Positions 16,665 to 25,779 of a stretch of 64,000 nt of DNA are shown piece after piece. The notes beneath the pieces are model-generated. The model was not told where the DNA came from. It saw only the letters and a list, made by a program, of their open reading frames with translations, and ran no database searches. Both the position numbers and the translations under genes were made by a program. The DNA comes from Candidatus Mycobacterium wuenschmannii (GTDB lineage: Bacteria; Actinomycetota; Actinomycetes; Mycobacteriales; Mycobacteriaceae): NCBI RefSeq assembly GCF_030252325.1, contig NZ_CP126981.1, positions 1 through 64,000 on the forward strand. The letters are read 5' to 3'. Numbering within the stretch: position 1 is the first letter of the stretch; each line of letters begins with the position of its first letter.

Positions 16665-18187
16665 GTGTGGGCCTTGCTGATAACGGCGGAGAACACAAAG
16701 CCGGCCGGCGGCGGTGGCAGGGGCTGCCCGGATCCGGCTGCGGCATAGATGAATCCGTCGGGGCGCACCACCACGGCGGCCGCGTTCTTCCGGTGTAGCC
16801 AGCGGGCCAGGCTCGGCTCGGTGACGGGTATCGTCGGGACGTCCCAGGCATCCGCGCCGCTGGGCCGCTCACCGGTGTGGATGATCGCCCACCGTCCGCC
16901 GACAACATCGTCGAGGCGGACACGCGTCCCGTCGGCCGCCGTGACCCACGGCTGCGGGATCTGCCACCCCGCCGCGCGGTGCGTCACGGTGCCCAAGAAG
17001 CCGTGCCGGTATCGGGCGGCGGGTATCCAGGTGTACTTGCTCAGTCCGGTGCCGAGTCCCGGGATGCGTAACACCGTGCGCAGCAGATGGTTTCGAAAGA
17101 ATGCCGCAGCGCGATTACGCTCGGTGATGAGGCGCCCCGCGCGGCAAGCCCGCCGGGTGACCTCGGTGACGTGCGGTTGGCGCTCGGCTTGATAGGAGTC
17201 GAGCAGAGATTCCGGTGCCTGGCCGCTTAGAACCGTGGCGATCTTCCAGCACAGGTTGGCGGCGTCGCGGATGCCCGCGGACATACCCTGGCCGATCCAC
17301 GGCGGCATCGCATGCGCGGCATCGCCGGCCAGGAAAACCCGGCCCACTCGCCACCGTTCGGCCACGCGATTGTGGTGGCTGTAGATCACCGCGCGCAGAA
17401 TCTCGACGTTGCGGTCGGTGATGCCCTGGGCGTTGAGCACCCTCCAGATCGACTCATGCTGCAGCAGTTCGGATTCGAGCTCACCGTCACGCGCGGGATA
17501 CTCCCAGCGGTGGTGGCCTAGCGGAGTCGGACAGTCGACCGTGGGCCTGGCCGGGTTGCAGTGGAAACGAAGCCGGTCGTGACTCGGCCACTCCTCGCGG
17601 ACCTTGGTGTCGATGACCACCCAGCGCTCGCTGTACGTCCGCCCGGTGTAACCGACGCCGAGCTGCCCCCGCGTCGGCGACGAGCCGCCGTCCGCGGCGA
17701 TGACGTAGGACGCGCGCACCCGCTTGACCGCATCCGTGCGGACGTCGGTGAGCATCAACTCGACGTCGGTACTTCCGGGATGCAGGCGGAGGCATTCGTG
17801 CTGGAGAAGTACGTCGACGTTGCCGAAACGAGCGACGCCGTCGCGCAGGACGCGCTCGACGGCAGGTTGATAGAAGAACTGCTGCGGGGGATGGCCCGTG
17901 CCGCGGGGGGTGACCTTCAAATCGATGAACGGAACGCCACTCGCGTCGACAAAGTTCAAGGGGCGGTCGGCCAACATGTCCTGCTGTAGTCGATCGGCCA
18001 GTCCGACCGACTGCCAGATCCGCATGACCTCCTCGTCGGTGGAGATCGCCCGAGCTCGGTTGTACACATCCGGATCACGTTCGATGACAACAACATTCAG
18101 GCCCAATTGACCAAGAAGGTTCGCGGCGGTCGCCCCGGTCGGGCCGTAGCCGATGACCGCCACGTCGTATGCGTCTGAAGTGGTCAT
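16661..18187 (-). CDS. FAD-dependent aromatic hydroxylase (MhpA-like)
   Basis: A 508-aa group A flavoprotein monooxygenase resembling 3-(3-hydroxyphenyl)propionate hydroxylase. FAD-binding GxGxxG is at residues 13-18 (IGYGPTG), the middle DG motif is AADGGSSPTRGQLGV, and the GD motif is VFLAGDAAHAMPPWIGQGM. The C-terminal domain is the thioredoxin-like extension of this family. It would ortho-hydroxylate a phenol to a catechol for the following extradiol dioxygenase. First gene of the minus arm, divergent from the TetR gene. Confidence 0.92.
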   Translation of the reverse strand: MTTSDAYDVAVIGYGPTGATAANLLGQLGLNVVVIERDPDVYNRARAISTDEEVMRIWQSVGLADRLQQDMLADRPLNFVDASGVPFIDLKVTPRGTGHPPQQFFYQPAVERVLRDGVARFGNVDVLLQHECLRLHPGSTDVELMLTDVRTDAVKRVRASYVIAADGGSSPTRGQLGVGYTGRTYSERWVVIDTKVREEWPSHDRLRFHCNPARPTVDCPTPLGHHRWEYPARDGELESELLQHESIWRVLNAQGITDRNVEILRAVIYSHHNRVAERWRVGRVFLAGDAAHAMPPWIGQGMSAGIRDAANLCWKIATVLSGQAPESLLDSYQAERQPHVTEVTRRACRAGRLITERNRAAAFFRNHLLRTVLRIPGLGTGLSKYTWIPAARYRHGFLGTVTHRAAGWQIPQPWVTAADGTRVRLDDVVGGRWAIIHTGERPSGADAWDVPTIPVTEPSLARWLHRKNAAAVVVRPDGFIYAAAGSGQPLPPPPAGFVFSAVISKAHT

Positions 18188-18216
18188 GATGGTCTCTCGT
18201 CGTCGAGGGGTTGTTC

Positions 18217-18252
18217 TGTAGTGATCGTTACGGTAATGTAGCGATCACTACA
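18217..18252. promoter_or_regulatory. 11-bp perfect inverted repeat, putative TetR operator
   Basis: TGTAGTGATCG (18217-18227) and CGATCACTACA (18242-18252) are perfect complements separated by 14 bases, located in the 81-base gap between the divergent hydroxylase (start 18187, minus) and TetR (start 18269, plus) genes. The arrangement strongly suggests the operator of the adjacent TetR, controlling both arms of the catabolic cluster. Confidence 0.65.
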
Positions 18253-18268
18253 GAGTCAAGGGGCTGAT

Positions 18269-18901
18269 GTGGCGAAGAATTCGGAGCCGGCGCGACGCAA
18301 ACGTGCGGACGGGGAGTTGTCCCGCGAGCGCATCCTCGATGCCGCCACCGAGGTCGCCGCCGAGCGCGGTTACGAGGGCGCCAGCATCGCGTTGGTCAGT
18401 GCCAAGTGCGGCCTGCCGGCCAGTTCCATCTACTGGCATTTCACGAATAAAGACGACTTGATCGCCGCGGTGATCGAACGCAGCTTCGCCGGCTGGCTCA
18501 GGGCTTGGCAGGTGCCCGACGAGGGCGATGGCCGTCGGCGCCTGGCGGGCGTGGCAATGCAGATCGCGAAGGCGCTGCTCGATTCACCCGACTTCATCCG
18601 GCTCGGCCTGATGCTGTCGCTGGAACGCCGCCCCGTCGAACCGCGGGCGAGGGCCATGTTCTTGCAAGTCCGCGCGCAGACGTTCGACCATTTGGCCGAG
18701 AACATGCGCGAATTCGCACCGGATCTCACCGAGGCGCAGATCCATCAACTCGTCACCTACGCGATCGCCGGGGCTGACGGACTTTTCATCGCCAAGGAGA
18801 TTCACGGCGACGCGGTGGACCTGATCGCGCTGTTCGAATTGCACGCCCAGGCCCTCTACGACACCGCGCTGCGATTGATCTCCGAGGGTGATCGCGGATG
18901 A
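18269..18901 (+). CDS. TetR-family regulator of the meta-cleavage cluster
   Basis: A 210-aa TetR protein: basic N-terminus, then SRERILDAATEVAAERGYEGASI and ALVSAKCGLPASSIYWHFTNKDDLI form the helix-turn-helix (about residues 16-62), followed by a helical ligand-binding domain. GTG start at 18269 with AAGGGG just upstream; an ATG two bases earlier is out of frame. It overlaps the next gene by 4 bases (ATGA), so the regulator is co-transcribed with the plus arm. Probably a repressor released by an aromatic-derived ligand (inference). Confidence 0.92.
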   Translation: MAKNSEPARRKRADGELSRERILDAATEVAAERGYEGASIALVSAKCGLPASSIYWHFTNKDDLIAAVIERSFAGWLRAWQVPDEGDGRRRLAGVAMQIAKALLDSPDFIRLGLMLSLERRPVEPRARAMFLQVRAQTFDHLAENMREFAPDLTEAQIHQLVTYAIAGADGLFIAKEIHGDAVDLIALFELHAQALYDTALRLISEGDRG

Positions 18902-20010
18902 CCGCGACGCCGCACAGTGAGCTCGGCGCGCGACGAGGCGAGCACACCGGCCGGTCCCGGAATCCGGTGATCAAGGTCCACGACCTGGCATGGCTGGAGT
19001 TTCAAAAGCCGGATCTGCTTCGCGCCGAGGCGTTTGCGCGCGCGTTCGGGTTCACGACGGTGTCGTGCACCGCCGAAGAGCTGTACCTGCGTGGCAGCGA
19101 CGCCGGCGCACCCTGCGTCCTCATTCGTCGCGGACCGACATCGCAATTCGCCGGGATGGCCTTCCAGGCCGCCGACGAGGCGGACCTGCGCCGGTTGGCC
19201 ACGGCCAACGGGACGACGCCGCGTGCGCTGCCTGAGGGGATCGGCGGGCGCGCGGTGGACCTCACCAATCCCAGCGGAATGCCGGTTCGGGTGATCGCCG
19301 GCACCCGTCAGCACGACGCGCTGCCTGCACAGTCGGCGCACACCTTCAACTTCGGGCCGGAGATGTTGCGCGTCAACGTCACTCAGCGACCACCGCGCGC
19401 ACCGGCGGGCATCCGGCGGCTTGGCCACGTGGTGCTGCAGTCGAACCGGTACCTTGAAACGCTCGATTGGTACCTCGACCAACTCGGCATGATCGTCAGC
19501 GACTTCCTGTTCTTCCCGGGTCAGCGCGACCGCGGGCCGACCATGAGTTTCATTCGCTGCGACCGCGGCCAGACACCGTCCGACCACCACACCGTCGCGC
19601 TGGCGCTGGGTCCGGCGAACCGCTACGTCCACTCGGCCTATCAGGTGTGCGACCTCGACGCCCTAGCCGCGGGCGGAGAGTACCTGAAAGATGCCGGCTA
19701 CCAACGTTCCTGGGGAATCGGCCGCCACATTCAGGGCAGCCAGATCTTCGATTACTGGCGCGACCCCGACGGGTTCCTGGTCGAACACTTCAGCGACGGG
19801 GACATGTTCGACTGCTCGCTGGAACCGGGCTGGGCGCCGTTCACCGCGTCGGGCTTGGCGCAATGGGGTCCGCCGGTCAGCAAGGACTTCCTCGGGACCA
19901 ATCCGAGATCCATTCCACACGAGGCGCGTTCAATGATCAGCGCGCTGCGGGCAGACAACGAATTCGATCTTCGCCGCCTCATCGGCCTGATGAAAGTAGC
20001 CACGTCATGA
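18898..20010 (+). CDS. Second extradiol-type (VOC) dioxygenase
   Basis: A 370-aa two-domain VOC protein resembling catechol 2,3-dioxygenase. Iron-site residues are visible as His177 in RLGHVVLQS, His245 in VHSAYQV and Glu296 in PDGFLVEHFSDG. An N-terminal tail of about 22 polar residues precedes the first VOC domain. Overlaps TetR and FAH genes by 4 bases each. Only distantly similar by eye to the dioxygenase at 14791-15798, so the locus encodes two ring-cleaving enzymes, perhaps for successive or alternative catechols. Confidence 0.88.
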   Translation: MTATPHSELGARRGEHTGRSRNPVIKVHDLAWLEFQKPDLLRAEAFARAFGFTTVSCTAEELYLRGSDAGAPCVLIRRGPTSQFAGMAFQAADEADLRRLATANGTTPRALPEGIGGRAVDLTNPSGMPVRVIAGTRQHDALPAQSAHTFNFGPEMLRVNVTQRPPRAPAGIRRLGHVVLQSNRYLETLDWYLDQLGMIVSDFLFFPGQRDRGPTMSFIRCDRGQTPSDHHTVALALGPANRYVHSAYQVCDLDALAAGGEYLKDAGYQRSWGIGRHIQGSQIFDYWRDPDGFLVEHFSDGDMFDCSLEPGWAPFTASGLAQWGPPVSKDFLGTNPRSIPHEARSMISALRADNEFDLRRLIGLMKVATS

Positions 20011-20945
20011 CCATCTCGATCCTGCGCACCGCCGACGCCTGGTGGGTGGCCACCGCCGCCGGCGCCGTCACCGTCGACTCTGCAGCAACCACGACAGCGG
20101 GGTTGCTGGCCGACCGCGCTGCCGTCGACACCGCAGCGAACCGCTCGAACGCCGTGCCGGTCGAGAGCCTGGACCTGGTCTCGCCGGTCACCGCGCCGTG
20201 CCGGGTCGTCGCCCAGATGACCAACTTCGCCTCCCACGTCAAAGACGCCGGGATGGACCCGGCGTCGATTCCACTGACGTTCTTCCGCAAGGCATCCGGC
20301 TCTATCACCGGCCCGGCCGACGCCATCGTCAAGCCCGAGCACGTGCGGTTCCTCGACTACGAAGTCGAGATCGGTCTGGTGATCGGTCGCCCGATTCCGG
20401 TCGGCACCGAGATCACCGAAACAAACCTGGCCGACTACATCGCCGGCTTGGTGGTGACCAACGACGTATCCGCCCGTGACGTACAGCTCCCGAAAACCCA
20501 GTTCTACGAGGCCAAGTCGTACCCGACTTTCACCCCGGCCGGGCCGGTGTTGGTGCTGTTGGAGGCCGGCGAACTCCGCCGCTTCGGAGATCTACGCCTG
20601 CAGTTGCGGGTCAATGGCGAACTGCGGCAAGACGCTTACGTCACCGGTGACATGATCTATCCGCCATTGCAGGCACTGCAGGCGCTGGCCCGATTCCAGC
20701 GGCTGGAGCCGGGCGATCTCGTGCTGACCGGAACGCCGGTCGGCACGGCGCTCAGCGCGCCACCCAAGCCGATCGAGATCATCGGCTCACTGTTGCCGCC
20801 CGCGGTCAAGTGGAAGGCGTTCTTCAACCGGCAGGCCAAGAACCCGAAGTACTTGCGGGACGGCGATATTGTCGAGGCCTCGGTCGCGACCGACGACGGC
20901 GCCATCGACCTGGGCTCGCAGCGCAACATCGTGAAGTACGCCTGA
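20007..20945 (+). CDS. Fumarylacetoacetate hydrolase-family protein
   Basis: A 312-aa FAH-superfamily protein. The metal-binding carboxylates are Glu119 and Glu121 in LDYEVEIGLVIG and Asp153 in TNDVSARD; LVLTGTPVGTAL near the C-terminus is also typical. Members act as hydratases, decarboxylases or acylpyruvate hydrolases on ring-cleavage products. ATG at 20007 overlaps the dioxygenase stop by 4 bases. It may supply the hydratase or decarboxylase step that otherwise looks missing from the cluster (inference). Confidence 0.92.
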   Translation: MTISILRTADAWWVATAAGAVTVDSAATTTAGLLADRAAVDTAANRSNAVPVESLDLVSPVTAPCRVVAQMTNFASHVKDAGMDPASIPLTFFRKASGSITGPADAIVKPEHVRFLDYEVEIGLVIGRPIPVGTEITETNLADYIAGLVVTNDVSARDVQLPKTQFYEAKSYPTFTPAGPVLVLLEAGELRRFGDLRLQLRVNGELRQDAYVTGDMIYPPLQALQALARFQRLEPGDLVLTGTPVGTALSAPPKPIEIIGSLLPPAVKWKAFFNRQAKNPKYLRDGDIVEASVATDDGAIDLGSQRNIVKYA

Positions 20946-22135
20946 TGCGCCGAGCACCGGCCGACGTACCGGTCTATCGGCCGGACATCTATGCCACCGA
21001 CGCGATCGTCGACCCGTACCCGCACTACGCCCGGATGCGCGAGCTGGGGCCGGTGGTGTGGCTGCCGAAACAGCGGGTCTACGCGGTGCCGCGGTACGGC
21101 GAATGCAAGGCCGTGCTGCGGGATGACAAGGCCTTCCTCTCGGACGGGGGAGTGGCGCTAAACCCCATCAGCAATCGATTGTCGCGCGGCACGACGCTGG
21201 GAAGCGACGGCACTGAGCACAATCAGCGTCGCAAACTGGTGGCACACCGCATGCTGCCGCGCGCGTTGGGAGTCATCAGCAACAGCGTGACCGATCAGGC
21301 CGCCCGGGTCGTCGACGCGGCCGTCGCCAAGCGCGAGATCGACGGCGTCGCCGATCTCGCGACCGCACTGCCTTTGGCCGTCGTGCCCGATCTAGTGGGG
21401 TGGCCGCGCGATCAGCGCGACCACCTGCTCGACTGGGCCGGCGCGACTTTCGACATCCTCGGCCCGCTCAACAGGCATGCACTGCGGGCGTCGACGGCGA
21501 GCGTGCAGATGCTGCGCTTCGCCCGCCGCGTCGTGCGCCGGCGCAGCGTGATCGAGGGCAGTCTCGGACATGACGTGCTGATCGCGGCCGACGAGGGGAG
21601 GTTGCCGCGCCGCGAATGTCCGCCGCTGATGGTCGATTACGTCGCGCCGTCGCTCGATACCACCATCAGCGCGATTTCCAGTGCGCTGCAACTGTTCGCG
21701 ATCTTCCCTGACCAGTGGGAGATCCTCCGGGCGAATCACGACCTGATTCCCAACGCCGTCAACGAGGTCATCCGCTTCGAGTCGCCGTTGCGTGCGTTCG
21801 CCCGAAAAGCGGCTCGAGAGACAACTATCGGCGACACCGAGATCCCGGCCGGCGGCCGCGTCCTGGTGATCTATTCATCGGCCAATCGTGACGAACGTGA
21901 ATGGGACCGACCCGACGTGTTCGACGTGCGTCGCGACGCGACCCGACAACTTGGCTTCGGGCATGGCACCCACGCCTGCGCGGGTCAGGGGTTGGCGCGC
22001 ATGGAAACCGAGGCGATGTTGTGCGCGCTGGTCGCGCGCGTCGGCCGGATCGAGGTGACCGCCTCGCCAACCTGGGCGATCAACAACATCATTCGGCGAC
22101 ACGAGCGACTGCCGCTGAAACTGATTGCCGCTTGA
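20945..22135 (+). CDS. Cytochrome P450
   Basis: A 396-aa soluble bacterial P450. I-helix APSLDTT (residues 234-240) has the Asp-Thr oxygen-activation pair, ExxR is Glu274-Arg277, and the heme loop FGHGTHACAGQGLA has Cys345 as axial ligand. The start overlaps the FAH stop by one base, so it belongs to the plus arm. Probably oxidises or dealkylates the primary substrate to a phenol or catechol before ring cleavage; no dedicated ferredoxin gene is adjacent. Confidence 0.93.
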   Translation: MRRAPADVPVYRPDIYATDAIVDPYPHYARMRELGPVVWLPKQRVYAVPRYGECKAVLRDDKAFLSDGGVALNPISNRLSRGTTLGSDGTEHNQRRKLVAHRMLPRALGVISNSVTDQAARVVDAAVAKREIDGVADLATALPLAVVPDLVGWPRDQRDHLLDWAGATFDILGPLNRHALRASTASVQMLRFARRVVRRRSVIEGSLGHDVLIAADEGRLPRRECPPLMVDYVAPSLDTTISAISSALQLFAIFPDQWEILRANHDLIPNAVNEVIRFESPLRAFARKAARETTIGDTEIPAGGRVLVIYSSANRDEREWDRPDVFDVRRDATRQLGFGHGTHACAGQGLARMETEAMLCALVARVGRIEVTASPTWAINNIIRRHERLPLKLIAA

Positions 22136-22139
22136 GCGA

Positions 22140-23348
22140 TTACTTGAGCTCAGAGGACGACAGGCCCAGCAGCCGTCGGGCGACGACCAACTGCTGGATC
22201 TGCTGGGTGCCCTCGAAGATGTCCATGATCTTCGAGTCGCGTGCCCACTTCTCCAGCAACGTCTCTTCCGAATAGCCGAGGGTGCCGGCCAATTCGACTG
22301 CCTTGAGGGTGATGTCGCTGCCGACCCGTCCGGCCTTCGCCTTGGACATCGAGGCCTCTTTGGAGTTCGGGATGTTGTTGTCGGCCTGCCACGCGGCACG
22401 CAGGGTCAACTGGTAGCTGGACTCCCACTCGGCTTCCATCCGCAGGAACTCCGCGGCGGCGGCGCTCTGCACCTGCGCCGGCTTGTCGTAGCAGATTTCG
22501 ACGCCCGCGTTTGTCAGGATCTTGCGCAGCTCTTCCAGCGTCGCGCGGGCGATTCCGACGGCCATCGCGGCGACCACCGGGCGGGTGTTGTCGAAAGTCT
22601 CCATGACGCCGGAAAAGCCCTTACCCGACTCGATTTCGGGATTGCCGAGCAGGTTGTCCTTCGGAATCCGGCAGTTTTCGAACCGAATTGCAGCGGTGTC
22701 GGAGCCCTTGATGCCCAGCTTGTTCTCGAGCCGCTCGACGGTCACGCCGGGGTGCTCGCGCGGCACGATGAAGGACTTGATTGCCGCGCGGCCCTGCGAC
22801 TTGTCCAGCGTCGCCCACACCACGATGTGGGTGGCGCGCGAGCCCGCGGTGACGTAGATCTTCTCGCCGTTGATGACGTACTCGTCGCCGTCCAGCTTGG
22901 CGGTGGTGGACACCGCGGCAGAGTCGGACCCGAATGACGGCTCGGTGATCGCCATCGCGGCCCAGACCCGGCCCAGCCGCTCCAGTTGTTCGTCGGTCGC
23001 GACGGCGGAGACGGCGGCGTTACCGAGGCCTTGGAACGGAATCGACAGCAGCATGGCCGCGTCGCCCCAGCTCGCTTCGAGCGCCTGCAGGGCCGCTGCC
23101 ATGTTGGCGGCGTTGCGGTTCTCGCCGTTGTTCTCGCTGGCGCGAAGTCCGTTGGCGCCGGCCATATCCAGCGTGCCGGCCTCAGACGCGCCAGCGAACA
23201 GCTCCGCCAGGGTGTCGAGCTCCACCGGGTAGGCGTGCTCCTTGAGGTCGTACTTCCGCGCGATCGGCCGCATCATCTCCGCGGCGCCCTGGTGGGCCTT
23301 CTCGATCACTGCGCGCATCTTGCCGGGCAGTTCCAAATTGATTGCCAT
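22140..23348 (-). CDS. fadE23: Acyl-CoA dehydrogenase FadE23-like
   Basis: A 402-aa acyl-CoA dehydrogenase. Middle domain MAITEPSFGSDSAAVSTTAKLDG and the INGEKIYVTAGSRATHIVVWATLD strand; C-terminal SKIMDIFEGTQQIQQLVVARRLLG with the usual catalytic-loop EGT. The position next to a FadE24-like gene and near hisN and fadB4-like genes matches M. tuberculosis fadE23 as recalled. The start lies 28 bases downstream of the fadE24 stop; both are probably transcribed from the promoter at the 24824-24845 palindrome. The two may form a heteromeric enzyme (inference). Confidence 0.9.
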   Translation of the reverse strand: MAINLELPGKMRAVIEKAHQGAAEMMRPIARKYDLKEHAYPVELDTLAELFAGASEAGTLDMAGANGLRASENNGENRNAANMAAALQALEASWGDAAMLLSIPFQGLGNAAVSAVATDEQLERLGRVWAAMAITEPSFGSDSAAVSTTAKLDGDEYVINGEKIYVTAGSRATHIVVWATLDKSQGRAAIKSFIVPREHPGVTVERLENKLGIKGSDTAAIRFENCRIPKDNLLGNPEIESGKGFSGVMETFDNTRPVVAAMAVGIARATLEELRKILTNAGVEICYDKPAQVQSAAAAEFLRMEAEWESSYQLTLRAAWQADNNIPNSKEASMSKAKAGRVGSDITLKAVELAGTLGYSEETLLEKWARDSKIMDIFEGTQQIQQLVVARRLLGLSSSELK

Positions 23349-23376
23349 GATTGGTCTTTCGTTGCCGGTGAAAGTC

Positions 23377-24786
23377 TCAGATAACCACTACGCCCTCGGC
23401 GATGCCGATGGCTCGGAGGTCGCGGTACCAACGCTCGACTGGGTGCTCCTTGGTGAAGCCGTGGCCGCCGAGCAGCTGCACGCCGTCCAACCCGATCTGC
23501 ATGCCCTTGTCGGTGCCGATCTTCTTGGCCAGGGCGGCTTCTCGGACGAAGGACAGACCCTGCTCGGCACGTGCGGCGCCGCGCCACGTGATGAGGCGTA
23601 GGCCGTCGAGTTCGATGGCGATGTTGGCGCACATGAAGGCGACCGACTGGCGGCGGGCGATCGGCTCACCGAAGGCTTCGCGCTCCTTGACGTAGGGGAC
23701 GACGTAGTCGAGCACCGCGTGCGACGTGCCGACCGCCAGTGCGGCCCATCCCAATCGGGACAGAGCGATCGCCTCGGAGTAGTCGGTGTCGGTTGCGTCG
23801 TCCTCGCCGAGGCGCGCGCTGAGCGGCACCGCGACGTTGTCGAGTTCGACGCGGCCGAGCGCGGCCGCGCGAATCCCCATGCTGGGGTCGGCCTTGACGG
23901 ACAACCCCTGGCTCGACGACTCGACGATGAACAGCGCCGGCTTACCGTTGAGTTGCGCTGCGACGATGAACAATTCGGCGTCAGCAGCGGCCGGAACCAG
24001 TGACTTGACGCCGGTGATCCGGTAGCCGCCCGGGGTGCGCACGGCCGTGGTCTTCAGTGCGGTCGGGTCGAACAGCGGTTGCGGTTCCGCGATGGCCACG
24101 CAAGCCTGCGGGACGTTCTCGCCGGCGAACTCCTTGAGATAGGTGGCCTGCTGGCCGGCGCTGCCCCAGTGGGTGAGTGCGGCCGCAACACCGGCCGGCG
24201 CCAAAATCGGCAGCGCCAACCCCATGTCGCCGTAACCAAGCGCCTCGGCCACCAGAACATTGGTGACGCTGGAGCGTTCGGCGGCGATGCCGTCGAAGTC
24301 CTCGGGGATGTTGATCGCGGTGATGCCGAGTTCGGTGGCCTTCTTCACGAGGTCCGGGGGATAGGCGGTGGCCGCGTCGGCGTCGTGTGCCGCCGGGCGA
24401 AGGATTTCCGCCGCGAACTCCTCGACCGTCTCGACGATCATCTTCTGGTCGTCGTCGGGCGTCAGGTCGTAGTAGTCCTTACCGCTGGTCTTCAGCCGGG
24501 TCGGGCCGCCGCGCAGGTTCTCGACCTTCTTGAACTGACGGGTGGCGGCCCCGGCGGCGGAGAAGATCTGCTTGGTGCCGTAACGCAGCGACCGGTTCAG
24601 CGGGTCGCGCAGGCCGTACTTGTCCAGGAACTCCTGGCCGACGAGTGGCGTGAGCAATCCGATCGCCAGGTCGATGCCAGTGCGCTTGTGGGTCTGCTCG
24701 CCGATCGCGGACTTGCTACCGGAGCGCTTGGGGCGCTGCTTGGAGCCGTTTCGCGAGCCGTTCGTGGAGGTGACAGTGTTTGTCAT
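23377..24786 (-). CDS. fadE24: Acyl-CoA dehydrogenase FadE24-like
   Basis: A 469-aa acyl-CoA dehydrogenase with an unusual N-terminal extension of about 100 residues (basic, Ser/Asn-rich start, then IDLAIGLLTPLVGQEFLDKYGL) before the ACAD fold that begins at DDDQKMIVETVEEFAAEIL. The C-terminus ends with GGHGFTKEHPVERWYRDLRA followed by IGIAEGVVVI, placing the likely catalytic Glu nearly at the chain end. Matches FadE24 of M. tuberculosis (isoniazid-inducible region, from memory). First gene of the fadE24-fadE23 pair, with an operator-like palindrome just upstream. Confidence 0.9.
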   Translation of the reverse strand: MTNTVTSTNGSRNGSKQRPKRSGSKSAIGEQTHKRTGIDLAIGLLTPLVGQEFLDKYGLRDPLNRSLRYGTKQIFSAAGAATRQFKKVENLRGGPTRLKTSGKDYYDLTPDDDQKMIVETVEEFAAEILRPAAHDADAATAYPPDLVKKATELGITAINIPEDFDGIAAERSSVTNVLVAEALGYGDMGLALPILAPAGVAAALTHWGSAGQQATYLKEFAGENVPQACVAIAEPQPLFDPTALKTTAVRTPGGYRITGVKSLVPAAADAELFIVAAQLNGKPALFIVESSSQGLSVKADPSMGIRAAALGRVELDNVAVPLSARLGEDDATDTDYSEAIALSRLGWAALAVGTSHAVLDYVVPYVKEREAFGEPIARRQSVAFMCANIAIELDGLRLITWRGAARAEQGLSFVREAALAKKIGTDKGMQIGLDGVQLLGGHGFTKEHPVERWYRDLRAIGIAEGVVVI

Positions 24787-24823
24787 AGATGCAGCCTCGG
24801 TCGTTGGGGCAGTGCGATGACTG

Positions 24824-24845
24824 TATCTTACTCCAAAGTAAGATA
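24824..24845. promoter_or_regulatory. 8-bp perfect inverted repeat upstream of fadE24, putative operator
   Basis: TATCTTAC (24824-24831) and GTAAGATA (24838-24845) are perfect complements around a 6-base spacer, 38 bases upstream of the fadE24 ATG. On the minus strand the right-hand arm also reads TAAGAT, which could serve as a -10 element, so a bound repressor would block the promoter. No regulator gene is adjacent, so the binding protein must be encoded elsewhere. Confidence 0.55.
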
Positions 24846-24878
24846 GAAGTTTCCTGTTACCTAGTTCACACGTAACGG

Positions 24879-25661
24879 CTAGCCCGCGGACAGTTTTCGC
24901 AGGACTAGGTCATGCAGAAGGCCGTTGGTGGCCACCGCGTTGCCGCCGTGCGGACCCGCGGCGCCATCCAGGCTGGTGAACGCGCCTCCCGCTTCGCGAA
25001 CCAGGACGTCGAGCGGGGCGAGATCCCACACCGATACTTCCGGTTCGGCCGCGATGTCGACGGCGCCCTCGGCGACGAAGCAGTAGGACAGGAAGTCGCC
25101 GAACGCGCGCACCCGCCACACTTCGTCGGTCAGATCCAGGAAATGGTCGCGCACCCCCAGGTCGGCCCAGCCGGACAAGCTGGAGAACGACAGGCTGGCC
25201 GAATCCAGTTGCGCCACAGAGGAAACCGACAGTCTGCGCGGCGCGGCATCGCCGACGGCAACGAATGCGCCGCCACCGGCGGCGGCCCACCAACGCCGTT
25301 GCAGCGCGGGGGCGCTGACGACCCCGACCTGCGGAACCCCGTCGACAAGCAGCGCGATCAGGCTGGCCCAGACCGGCACGCCGCGGACAAAGTTCTTGGT
25401 GCCGTCGATCGGGTCGATGATCCATTGCCGTCCGGCCACGGTGTGCCGGCCGCCGAACTCCTCGCCGAGGACGCTGTCGTCCGGACGGACGCCGGCCAGT
25501 GCTTGACGGAGGCTGGTCTCGACGGCGTGATCGGCGTCGCTGACCGGCGTCAGGTCGGGCTTGGTGTCGACGCGCAGGTCGACGGCACCGAATCGGGTCA
25601 GCGTGATCGCATCGGCCCGGTCGGCCAACGCCAGCGCCACCGCAAGGTCGTCGTCGCTCAT
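24879..25661 (-). CDS. hisN: Histidinol-phosphatase, IMPase type
   Basis: A 260-aa member of the inositol-monophosphatase superfamily, of the kind that acts as histidinol-phosphatase in actinobacteria. Metal-binding motifs: [22 protein letters not shown] and [19 protein letters not shown]. Catalyses the penultimate step of histidine synthesis; activity on inositol phosphate cannot be excluded from sequence alone. Lies upstream of fadE24 on the same strand but separated by 92 bases with an operator, so probably not co-regulated. Divergent from the malic enzyme gene. Confidence 0.88.
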   Translation of the reverse strand: MSDDDLAVALALADRADAITLTRFGAVDLRVDTKPDLTPVSDADHAVETSLRQALAGVRPDDSVLGEEFGGRHTVAGRQWIIDPIDGTKNFVRGVPVWASLIALLVDGVPQVGVVSAPALQRRWWAAAGGGAFVAVGDAAPRRLSVSSVAQLDSASLSFSSLSGWADLGVRDHFLDLTDEVWRVRAFGDFLSYCFVAEGAVDIAAEPEVSVWDLAPLDVLVREAGGAFTSLDGAAGPHGGNAVATNGLLHDLVLRKLSAG

Positions 25662-25779
25662 CGGGCCGCCTTTCGCCTGAGATGCACCTCTGCGTTGATA
25701 TCACGGACGACCTGGGTGGGGGATGATCGAATGGGTATCGAACACTCGGTGGAGGACATCGCAGTAGAAGGGCGGCCGC

